A stretch of DNA of 64,000 nucleotides from Planctomycetaceae bacterium (lineage in GTDB: Bacteria > Planctomycetota > Phycisphaerae > SM23-33). The stretch covers positions 1 to 64,000 of the forward strand of contig JBDKTA010000050.1 of assembly GCA_039680605.1 (NCBI GenBank), given 5' to 3'. Each line of letters opens with the position of its first letter. Position 1 is the stretch's first letter. This document shows positions 25,156-32,795 of this stretch, piece after piece. The position numbers were made by a program, and so were the translations under genes. Under the pieces are notes generated by a model. The model ran no database searches. It was not told the origin of the DNA and saw only the letters and a program-made list of their open reading frames with translations.

Positions 25156-25590
25156 ATGGGCAACGACCTGTTCATCGTCATCATCGGCTGCGGGAGGCTC
25201 GGTTCACACCTGGCCAACAATCTCAGCCGGACAGGCCATGCCGTGGTGGTCGTTGACAGCAAGGAAGAAGCCTTGGGCAACCTCTCGGCCGAATACAGTG
25301 GCTTCCGCGTGCAGGGGGATGCGACGGAACTGGCCGTGCTGAAGCAGGCCAAGGCGGACAAGGCCGACGTGGTGATCGCCACGACGCGGGACGATAACGT
25401 CAACCTGATGGTGGTCCAGGTGGCTCGAAAAGTCTTTTCCGTCGCGCGGGTGCTGGCGCGGGTGTTCGATCCCTCCCGCAAGCCGATCTACCGCCAACTG
25501 GGCGTCGAGTCGATCTGTCCGACATCGATGGCCGGAGACGTGTTTCTGGAGACTATCGCGATTCCGGGCAGCTTGGGAGATCAGGGATGA
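25156..25590 (+). CDS. TrkA-type RCK N-domain protein
   Basis: A 144-residue protein that is only the NAD-binding RCK_N domain, with the Rossmann motif IIGCGRLGSHLANNLS, an acidic end of strand two (VVVVDSKEEAL) and GDATELAVLKQA. It lacks the RCK_C domain, which the next gene has. Such short TrkA proteins assemble with TrkH and gate K+ flow by nucleotide binding. It overlaps the next gene by 4 bp. Confidence 0.85.
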   Translation: MGNDLFIVIIGCGRLGSHLANNLSRTGHAVVVVDSKEEALGNLSAEYSGFRVQGDATELAVLKQAKADKADVVIATTRDDNVNLMVVQVARKVFSVARVLARVFDPSRKPIYRQLGVESICPTSMAGDVFLETIAIPGSLGDQG

Positions 25591-26249
25591 AAGTTCTGAT
25601 TGCCGGCGGCGGAAAAGCGGTCTACTTTTTGTGCCGGACGTTCCTGGCCAAAGGACATCACGTCACGCTGGTCAACGCCGACAGCGACGAGTGCATCCAG
25701 ATGGCCCGCCGCCTCAAGCTTACCGTCGTCTGCGGCGACGCCAGCGACCCGGCGATTCTCGAGGAGGCCGGAGCGTATGGCGCCGACGCGGTGCTGGCCA
25801 TCACGCCCCGTGACCAGGATAATCTGGCCATTTGCCAGTTGGCGGCGATGCAGCATCACGTGCCCCAGACGGTGGCGCTGGTGAACGACCCGGACAATGA
25901 AGTGGTCTTTGAGCAACTGGGCGTGAAAGCATTTTCCACCGCGCGGACCATCGCCAGCATTATCGAGCAGCACACGACGCTGGATGAAATCACCAACCTG
26001 ATCCCCGCGGGGGAGGGCAAGGTCAACATCACCGAAGTTAAGCTGCAAACCGACGCGCCCGTGGTCGGCAAGACGCTGCGGGAACTGTCCCTGCCCAGCG
26101 ACGCCCTGATCGCGGTCGTCCTGCGTCATACCGAGGCCATCGTTCCCCGCGGCGAGACGCAACTGCAGGCCGGCGACCGAATCGTCCTGATTACCCTGCC
26201 GTCCAACCACGGGCCCGTGCTCAAGGCCGTCACCGGCGAGTCCGACTGA
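25587..26249 (+). CDS. trkA: TrkA potassium uptake regulator (RCK_N and RCK_C)
   Basis: A 220-residue cytoplasmic subunit. RCK_N covers about 1-125 (VLIAGGGKAVYFLCRTFLAK, GDASDPAILEEAGA), RCK_C about 140-218 (VNITEVKLQTDAPVVGKTLR, LQAGDRIVLITLP). The Rossmann glycine motif is GGGKAV, slightly divergent. Together with the 25156 protein it should form the gating ring under TrkH. The ATG overlaps the TGA of the previous gene (ATGA). Confidence 0.87.
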   Translation: MKVLIAGGGKAVYFLCRTFLAKGHHVTLVNADSDECIQMARRLKLTVVCGDASDPAILEEAGAYGADAVLAITPRDQDNLAICQLAAMQHHVPQTVALVNDPDNEVVFEQLGVKAFSTARTIASIIEQHTTLDEITNLIPAGEGKVNITEVKLQTDAPVVGKTLRELSLPSDALIAVVLRHTEAIVPRGETQLQAGDRIVLITLPSNHGPVLKAVTGESD

Positions 26250-26258
26250 GAGAAAGCC

Positions 26259-27734
26259 TTGAGAGAAGCCAGATATCTTCGACGGCGATATCAGACAATC
26301 CTCTCCTACCTGGGATTGATCCTGGTCCTTTGCGGACTGCTGATGCTCACGCCGCTGGCGGCGCTGATCGTCTGGCCGCAGGAGGGCTCGCAGGCGTGGA
26401 GCTTCATCCTGCCGGCGGTCCTCATGGGGGGCCTGGGGCTTGCGGCATGGCGATGGCCGCGCCACAGGAGCGAGGCGTTGTCCGTCCAGGAAGGCGGCGT
26501 GATCGTCCTCCTGAGTTGGATCCTCGTGAGCTTATTCTCCGCCTGGCCGCTGATGGCGTCGGCGGGGCTGAACTTCACTCAAGCCCTGTTCGAATCCGTC
26601 AGCGGCTGGACCACAACGGGGCTGTCGGTAGTCGACGTCGCCGGCGCCAGCCACATGATCCTGCTGTGGCGGAGCATCATGCAGTTGGCCGGCGGTGCGG
26701 GGTTGGCCATTATTGCCCTGTCAGCCCTTACCGGTCCGACCGGACCGGCGGTGTCTCTGGCCGAAGGGCGCGAGCAGCTTGTGCCGCACGTCCGGCAGTC
26801 GGCCAAATTGGTGACCCTGATCTACAGCGGATACGCGGTTGTAGGCACTGTCGCGCTGCGCCTGGCGGGAATGAACTGGTTCGACGCGGTCAATCAGTCC
26901 TTCCCCGCGGTGTCTACCGGAGGGTTCTCCAACCATGCCGAGGGCATTGCGTACTGGGATTCGCCGGCTGTCGAGGCGGTGCTGATCGTGCTGATGGTCA
27001 TGGGGAACCTCAACTTCATCACCGCCTGGCTGCTGCTGCGCGGGAAGTTCCGGGCCATCTGCCGCAACGGCGAAGTGCGCCTGATGGCGCTCTTGATCCC
27101 GGTCTCGGCGCTGCTGGTGTTCCTGCTGACGGCCCGGGGTTTGTATCCGGCTTTGAGCAAGAGCATCCGCGTGGCGGTCTTTGAAACGGTTTCGGCCTTG
27201 ACGACCACGGGCTTCTCTACCGTCAGCTATGGCGACTGGAATTCGTTTGGTTGGGGAACGCTCATCGTGTTGATGCTGATCGGCGGGGGCGCGTGCTCGA
27301 CAGCCGGCGGGATCAAACAGTACCGGGTCTATCTGCTGTGGAAAGGCCTGATCTGGGAGATGCGCCGCGGACTGTTGCCCCGCAGGGCCGTCACGGCACA
27401 ACCGGTATGGGAGGCGGAACAGCAGGTGTTCCTCGCCGACGGGCGTTTCCGCCAACTCGGGGTCTTCGTCTTCCTCTATCTGCTGACGTATGTTGCCGGG
27501 GCGGCGATTCTTGCCGCGCACGGATATGGGCTCAAGGAGTCGCTCTTCGAGTATGCCTCCGCTCTCGGGACTGTCGGGCTGTCGGTGGGCGTCACCTCGG
27601 CGGCCGCGCCCGCAGGCGTCCTCTGGGCCGAGACTGTCGGAATGCTCCTGGGTCGTCTGGAGTTCTTCGTCGTCTTCATCAGCGCGATCAAGCTGATTCG
27701 AGACGCCCGGGGGATGATCAGTGCCGAAGATTGA
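26259..27734 (+). CDS. trkH: TrkH-type potassium transporter
   Basis: A 491-residue membrane protein with about 10-12 helices of the SKT superfamily of K+ uptake channels. The four pore-loop regions with central Gly are visible: SVSGWTTTGLS, PAVSTGGFSNH, TTTGFSTVSYGD and ASALGTVGLSVG. STAGGIKQYR matches the family. Start: TTG at 26259 (MREARYLRRRYQTIL), because no ATG gives a full first helix; GAGAAAG lies upstream. It follows the two trkA genes by 9 bp and completes the uptake system. Confidence 0.9.
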   Translation: MREARYLRRRYQTILSYLGLILVLCGLLMLTPLAALIVWPQEGSQAWSFILPAVLMGGLGLAAWRWPRHRSEALSVQEGGVIVLLSWILVSLFSAWPLMASAGLNFTQALFESVSGWTTTGLSVVDVAGASHMILLWRSIMQLAGGAGLAIIALSALTGPTGPAVSLAEGREQLVPHVRQSAKLVTLIYSGYAVVGTVALRLAGMNWFDAVNQSFPAVSTGGFSNHAEGIAYWDSPAVEAVLIVLMVMGNLNFITAWLLLRGKFRAICRNGEVRLMALLIPVSALLVFLLTARGLYPALSKSIRVAVFETVSALTTTGFSTVSYGDWNSFGWGTLIVLMLIGGGACSTAGGIKQYRVYLLWKGLIWEMRRGLLPRRAVTAQPVWEAEQQVFLADGRFRQLGVFVFLYLLTYVAGAAILAAHGYGLKESLFEYASALGTVGLSVGVTSAAAPAGVLWAETVGMLLGRLEFFVVFISAIKLIRDARGMISAED

Positions 27735-27766
27735 GGCTTTCGTGCTGACAAACGAGAACTTGACGA

Positions 27767-27795
27767 TTGACACTGCTCCTTCCAACCAGTAGGAC
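27767..27795 (+). promoter_or_regulatory. Possible ackA promoter
   Basis: TTGACA at 27767-27772, a 17-nt spacer and TAGGAC at 27790-27795. The -35 is perfect, the -10 is weak. Transcription would start about 20 nt before the ackA ATG. Confidence 0.4.
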
Positions 27796-27821
27796 ACTGA
27801 CTTTATTGCGAGAGGAAAGAC

Positions 27822-29021
27822 ATGAAGGTTTTTGTGGTTAACTGCGGCAGTAGTTCGATCAAGTACCAGTTGTTCAGCATGGCCACCGAGTCGGTTCTGG
27901 CCAAGGGCATCGTCGAGCGGGTGGGGCAGGACGGGGCCAAGCTCACGCACACCAAGGGAAACGGGGATCGCTTGCAGAAGCAGGTCGAGGCCCCCAACCA
28001 CTCCGCGGCGCTGGCGCTGGTCGTCGAGACCCTGCTGGACAAGGACGCCGGCGTGCTGTCGAGCATCGGCGAGATCGAGGGCGTCGGACACCGCGTGGTG
28101 CATGGCGGCGAAGCGATCTCCGCCTCGACGATCATCGACCAGCGCGTCATCGACATCATCAAAGACAACGCCCGCCTGGCCCCGCTGCACAACCCGGCGA
28201 ACCTGTCGGGCATCGAAAGCGCGATGGCCGTCATCCCGCACGTGCCGCACGTGGCGGTCTTCGACACCGCCTTTCTGGCGACCTTGCCGCCGGTGGCGTA
28301 CCGCTATGCCGTTCCGACGGAATGGTACACCGAGCACCACGTGCGGCGGTACGGGTTCCACGGGACCAGCCATCGTTTTGTGACGCAGCGGGCGGCCGAG
28401 ATCCTGGGCAAGAGCGTCGACAAGGTCAACCTTATCACCGTGCATCTGGGCAACGGGTGCTCGATGACGGCGATATCCGGCGGCAAAGCGGTGGACCATT
28501 CGATGGGGATGACGCCGCTGGAGGGGCTGGTGATGGGCACGCGCAGCGGCGACATCGACCCGGCCATCGTGCTGTACATGCAGCGCGAGGGCGCCACGGC
28601 GCAGGAGATCGACAAGACGCTCAACAGCCGCTCGGGCCTGCTGGGGCTTTCGGGCAAGCTCAGCGACATGCGCGACCTGCTCGAGCAGGTCGACGCCGGC
28701 GACAAAAATGCGGAACTGGCCGTCGAGGTATTCGTCTATCGCATTGTGAAGTACATCGGCGCCTATCACGCGATCCTGCCCGGTCTTGACGCGGTGATAC
28801 TCACCGGCGGCATAGGCGAGAACTCCCTGCCCGTGCGGCGGCGCATCTGCAAGGCGCTGGCACGCCTGGGCGCTGAGGGCGACAACCATCGCAACGAGCA
28901 GACCCGCGGCGGCAAGGCCGGCGCCATCACCACCGACGCGTCGCGCCTTGCGGTCTGGGTGGTTCCGACCAACGAGGAACTGATGATCGCGCGGGACACG
29001 GCGGCCTTGGCGGGAAAATAA
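27822..29021 (+). CDS. ackA: Acetate kinase
   Basis: A 399-residue cytosolic enzyme interconverting acetate + ATP and acetyl phosphate + ADP. Family motifs: VVNCGSSSIKYQLF at the N-terminus, GHRVVHGGE, YGFHGTSHRFV, VHLGNGCSMTAI, GTRSGDIDP and ILTGGIGENS. The length is normal. RBS GAGAGGAAAG precedes the ATG. No phosphotransacetylase gene is adjacent. Acetyl phosphate can phosphorylate response regulators, so its place after the kinase/regulator/Trk operon may be meaningful, but a separate promoter is likely. Confidence 0.96.
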   Translation: MKVFVVNCGSSSIKYQLFSMATESVLAKGIVERVGQDGAKLTHTKGNGDRLQKQVEAPNHSAALALVVETLLDKDAGVLSSIGEIEGVGHRVVHGGEAISASTIIDQRVIDIIKDNARLAPLHNPANLSGIESAMAVIPHVPHVAVFDTAFLATLPPVAYRYAVPTEWYTEHHVRRYGFHGTSHRFVTQRAAEILGKSVDKVNLITVHLGNGCSMTAISGGKAVDHSMGMTPLEGLVMGTRSGDIDPAIVLYMQREGATAQEIDKTLNSRSGLLGLSGKLSDMRDLLEQVDAGDKNAELAVEVFVYRIVKYIGAYHAILPGLDAVILTGGIGENSLPVRRRICKALARLGAEGDNHRNEQTRGGKAGAITTDASRLAVWVVPTNEELMIARDTAALAGK

Positions 29022-29077
29022 GGTGGCACAGCCTTTCCAGGCTGTGAAGACACCACAGGCTGGAAAGCCTGTGCCAC
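29022..29077. repeat. GTGGCACAGCC inverted repeat after ackA
   Basis: Starts right after the TAA of ackA. GGTGGCACAGCCTTTCCAGG and its near reverse complement (29054-29077) form a long hairpin with two mismatches. The same unit is in the array at 57417-57524 and the hairpin at 59853-59906. It may end ackA transcription. Confidence 0.85.
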
Positions 29078-29182
29078 ACAAATACTAGATGGAAACCGGC
29101 TTGCCCGTCCGATACAATAGCAATCGAAATCTGTTAAATGGTATTCGCCGGGCCATTCCTGGTTTGCATCGGGAGTTTATCT

Positions 29183-30493
29183 ATGCGCACGGACCTGAAA
29201 ATCGGAGTGGTGGTGGGATTGCTGGTCGCCACGGTGGCAGTGATCTGGATTGCGGTACGAACCGATCCCAAGGATAATAAGCCCGTTGCCGCGGCGCCGC
29301 CGGCTCCGGTCGAGACGGTGGTGACCCTCCGCGACCCGGTTCCGCTGGACGCGCCGGCTGCTCCGGAAACGCCTGCCGCCCCGGCAGAGCCCGCCCCGCA
29401 AACGCCGCCGGTTTCGGACCGCATCACCATCGACCCGCTGGTCATGACGCCGCCGGCAGCGCCGGCTACCCCCGCCACGCCCGCGGCGCCCCCGGCTGGC
29501 GACCCGCTGGCCGCCGCGCCTCCAGTTGCGCCTCCAGTTGCGCCTCCGGCTGCGCCTCAGACGCCGGTTGTTGAAGACATCACCCAGCAGCCGCCCGTCA
29601 CGCGCAACGTTCCGGAGGTTCTCCAGCCGGATATTCGCGACACGACCCCGCCGGTGGTGACGCCGGTGGCGGGGGCGCCCTCGACCGATGCGACAACCAC
29701 CCGCACCTACGTCGTCGCCGCCGGTGACAACGGGTTCTGGAGCGTGGCCAAAAAGATGTACGGTGACGGCAAGCACATGGATGTCGTCGCCAAGGCCAAT
29801 CCGCAGGTTGATCCCGAGACCCTGCGACCGGGACAGAAGCTGACCATTCCGCCGCTGCCGCAGAAGGCCGCCCCCGCCGGCGGCGCGGCAGTGATCGGCG
29901 CCGGGCTCAGCGAGGTCGCGCCGTTGCCGGGCGGACAGCGTGTTTACGTCGTCAAGGAAGGCGACGCGGGGTTCTGGGGCGTTTCAGTGGCCGTCTACGG
30001 GCATGGCAAGTATTACAAGACCATCGAGAAGGCCAATCCCGGCGTCAACAGCGACTCGCTGTCGGTCGGAACCAAGTTGGTCGTCCCGCCCAAGCCTGAA
30101 GAGCAGCCCGCCGGCGCGGGTGTAACGGGTATCGCCGCGGGCGCCGCAGCCGATACGACTGCCGTCCCGGCCAACTACAGGACCTACGTGGTTGCCGACG
30201 GCGACGCGGGGTTCTGGGACGTGGCGGTCAAGATGTACAACGACGGCACGCTGTATCCGGCCATCGCCAAGGCCAACCCGGGCGTTCAGTCGCGCCGAAT
30301 GCGGATCGGGCACAAGCTTCGCATTCCGCCGCTGGAAGAAGCCCGCAGGACCGTCGCCGGCGGCGCGTCTGTCGAAGACCGCCCGGCCGTGCCCTCGGGC
30401 GAACCGGCGCCGATCCGCGACGTGACCCCGCCGGATCGCCCCGCGACCCCGCGCGACAGCGACGACGTCAGCCGTCCCGATTTCGGCAGATAG
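29183..30493 (+). CDS. Membrane-anchored protein with three LysM domains
   Basis: A 436-residue protein. An N-terminal membrane segment (about 7-27) is followed by a Pro/Ala-rich linker (35-165). Three LysM-like modules start near residues 173, 252 and 332; each has the unit RTYVVADGDAGFWDVAVKMY, then AKANP and LRIPP, and they are nearly identical to each other. LysM domains bind peptidoglycan or other GlcNAc polymers, so the protein should link membrane and wall. The start at 29183 follows GGGAG with 7-nt spacing. Confidence 0.85.
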   Translation: MRTDLKIGVVVGLLVATVAVIWIAVRTDPKDNKPVAAAPPAPVETVVTLRDPVPLDAPAAPETPAAPAEPAPQTPPVSDRITIDPLVMTPPAAPATPATPAAPPAGDPLAAAPPVAPPVAPPAAPQTPVVEDITQQPPVTRNVPEVLQPDIRDTTPPVVTPVAGAPSTDATTTRTYVVAAGDNGFWSVAKKMYGDGKHMDVVAKANPQVDPETLRPGQKLTIPPLPQKAAPAGGAAVIGAGLSEVAPLPGGQRVYVVKEGDAGFWGVSVAVYGHGKYYKTIEKANPGVNSDSLSVGTKLVVPPKPEEQPAGAGVTGIAAGAAADTTAVPANYRTYVVADGDAGFWDVAVKMYNDGTLYPAIAKANPGVQSRRMRIGHKLRIPPLEEARRTVAGGASVEDRPAVPSGEPAPIRDVTPPDRPATPRDSDDVSRPDFGR

Positions 30494-30518
30494 CACACCC
30501 CCGCTCTGATCTGCGCGG

Positions 30519-32795
30519 TCAGGGGGGCGGCAGGCTGGCGTCGCGGTAGGGCCTGCCCTGGCGATAGCAGGTCAGTTGCCGCTCATAGTCAGCAATCATT
30601 TCCTTGTGCGTCGTCGCTGCCAGTTTGATGGCGTCCTGGCATGTCGAGACGGCCTGGGGGAACATGCCCGATTCGGCGTAAGCCGCCGCCAGCGTGGCCA
30701 GCAGCGTAGCGTTCTGGTGATCCGTCGCGGCGCAGGCCCGCCGGGCCAGTTCCACGGCGCCGGCGCCGCTGCGAAATTCGGCCTTGGGGTGCGTCGCGAG
30801 CACCCAGGCGAGGTTGTTGACCGTGCGCAGATCGTCAGGGGCGATCCGCAACGCCTGCCGGAAATGGTCAATGGCCTGGCCTGTCCGGCCGCGCAGAAGC
30901 AAAGCCAGTCCGAGGTCCGCATGGGCGGGGGCATAGTCGCCGTCGAGAGACGTGGCGGCCTGATACTGCTCGATGGCCGCGTCAGCCTCGCCGGCGGCGG
31001 ACAGCGCCCGAGCGAGCAAGAAACGGGATTGGGCCTCGTGGGGGTTGGTCGTCACAACTTGACGGAAGTGGGCGACGGCCTCCTGAAAACGCCCCTGTCG
31101 CATTCTGGCCGATCCCAGTTCCGTGTTCGCCCATGCGTCGGTGGAACGGATGGCCAAAGCCGCCTGGAAGTCGGTCACCGCCTCCTCAAGATTGCCCTGT
31201 GCGGCGTGAACTTTTCCCAGGCCGACCCAAGGTTCGGTCATGTCGGGGCGCCGCCGCGTCACGCTCTCGAACAGCGCCGCGGCCTCGTGCAGCAGTGCTG
31301 ACGAACGCTCAGATTCCCCCGCAAGGCGTGCCCGCTGTGCATCGAGCAGAAGGGCTTGGCCCAGGTTGCTCCAGGCATCGTAGCGGGTAGCGTCCAGTTG
31401 CACTGACCGTCGGTACTGTCCGATGGCCCGCTCCAGATTTCCCTGGCGCCTCAGGACGTGGCCGAGATGGTAGTGGGCGACCGAACTGGCGGGCCGATCG
31501 GCAATGGTCCGCTCCCAGAGGCCCTGCTCGCTGAGATAGTCGCTGTTGCGTTGGCGGGTTCTCCACCCCAGTGCCGCGCCGACGACCAGGACGAGCATCA
31601 AGGCGGCGATGGCCGCCAATGGGCTCTTCGAGGCTCGCAGCGCCTTGCTCCCCAGCCACCCGGCGCATCCGACGACCAGCACGATCACGCCCGCCAGCGG
31701 CAGATACATTCGATGTTCGAAGGCATTCTGTGAAAGAGGGTAGAAGCTCGAAGACGGCGCCAGAACGAGGAAGCACGCCGCGCCACAGAACCCCCACCAT
31801 CGCCGGCGCCACGCCCCCCAGGCCGCCAGCATGAGCAGGGTGACGACCACCGCTGCCTGCAGCGCGATGCTTGCGGCGCTGTGGGCGAACGGCCACGTGT
31901 ATTCCAGCACCAGCACGTCCGGCCAGGCGGCCAGACGCAGGTAATGCAGCAACACCTCGGGCTGTGTGGCAAGGTACTGCCATGTTCCCACTCGCTGATA
32001 GATTTCCCCGACGTTGCCCGATGTGGCCCGAAGCAGCCCGGCCAGGATGAGCCACGTAGCGGCCAAAGGCGCATAGAATCGCCACCGGTGTTGCAGGGCC
32101 TTCTTTACCGAGCCGCAGACGAATACGCAATCATAGAGCAACACAACCACCGGCGCCGATGCCATCACCTCTTTTGTGCCCATCCCCAACGCGCAGGCCG
32201 CGACTGACGCCGCGTACCACGGCCACGACCGCCGCGCCTCGAACCCGCGGATCGCGCAGTACAGCGTCAGCAGGTAGAGCAGGGCCATGAGCGATTCGGC
32301 CCGCTGAACGACGTAGGTGACAGCCGCCGTGGTCAAGGGGTGGAGGGCCCACAGCACACAGGCGGCCAGGGCGACCCAGACCGCCCTGGCAGATCCGTTG
32401 GCGGAGAACTGAGGCAGGCAGAGCGTTCGACGGATAATCCCCAACAGGACCAGCGCGGCAGCGAGATGAATGATAAGGTTGCCGGCGTGGAAGCTCCACG
32501 GGTCGGGACCGAAGAGGCTGCGGTTCAGGGCCAGCGTGAAACTCAGGACGGGGCGCCCGTCCACCGTGGCGCCCGTGTTCCACATGGGCAGCGACATCGC
32601 CTCGCCGGGCGGCCAGAGATGCCGAATGTGCGGGTTGTTGACGATGGCGACGTGATCGTCGTAAACGAACTGCCCGTGCAGACTGTTGGCGTAAGCTGCC
32701 AGCACAGACGCGGCGATCACTGCCGCCGCGACGAGGATCTGCCATCGGGCGGGCTTGAGGGGCGATTGGGATTGCCGCTTCGCGCGGGCGTTCAT
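30519..32795 (-). CDS. Multi-pass membrane protein with C-terminal TPR repeats
   Basis: A 758-residue protein. After a short cytoplasmic start (MNARAKRQSQS) there are about ten membrane helices (residues 20-420) of the kind seen in PMT/TMTC-type glycosyltransferases, with GQFVYDDHVAIVNNPHI as the first loop, typical of this group (the DD pair may be functional). The C-terminal ~300 residues contain about seven TPRs. A role in transferring sugars to exported proteins or lipids is possible but unproven. The ATG at 32795 overlaps the stop of the gene before it (ATGA). Confidence 0.72.
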   Translation of the reverse strand: MNARAKRQSQSPLKPARWQILVAAAVIAASVLAAYANSLHGQFVYDDHVAIVNNPHIRHLWPPGEAMSLPMWNTGATVDGRPVLSFTLALNRSLFGPDPWSFHAGNLIIHLAAALVLLGIIRRTLCLPQFSANGSARAVWVALAACVLWALHPLTTAAVTYVVQRAESLMALLYLLTLYCAIRGFEARRSWPWYAASVAACALGMGTKEVMASAPVVVLLYDCVFVCGSVKKALQHRWRFYAPLAATWLILAGLLRATSGNVGEIYQRVGTWQYLATQPEVLLHYLRLAAWPDVLVLEYTWPFAHSAASIALQAAVVVTLLMLAAWGAWRRRWWGFCGAACFLVLAPSSSFYPLSQNAFEHRMYLPLAGVIVLVVGCAGWLGSKALRASKSPLAAIAALMLVLVVGAALGWRTRQRNSDYLSEQGLWERTIADRPASSVAHYHLGHVLRRQGNLERAIGQYRRSVQLDATRYDAWSNLGQALLLDAQRARLAGESERSSALLHEAAALFESVTRRRPDMTEPWVGLGKVHAAQGNLEEAVTDFQAALAIRSTDAWANTELGSARMRQGRFQEAVAHFRQVVTTNPHEAQSRFLLARALSAAGEADAAIEQYQAATSLDGDYAPAHADLGLALLLRGRTGQAIDHFRQALRIAPDDLRTVNNLAWVLATHPKAEFRSGAGAVELARRACAATDHQNATLLATLAAAYAESGMFPQAVSTCQDAIKLAATTHKEMIADYERQLTCYRQGRPYRDASLPPP

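Noticed and set aside
26721-29081. A 786-codon open frame opposite trkH and ackA
   Set aside because: Covers two well-supported genes and their gap, including a repeat. The composition is atypical (His/Arg/Asp rich) and no family is recognised.
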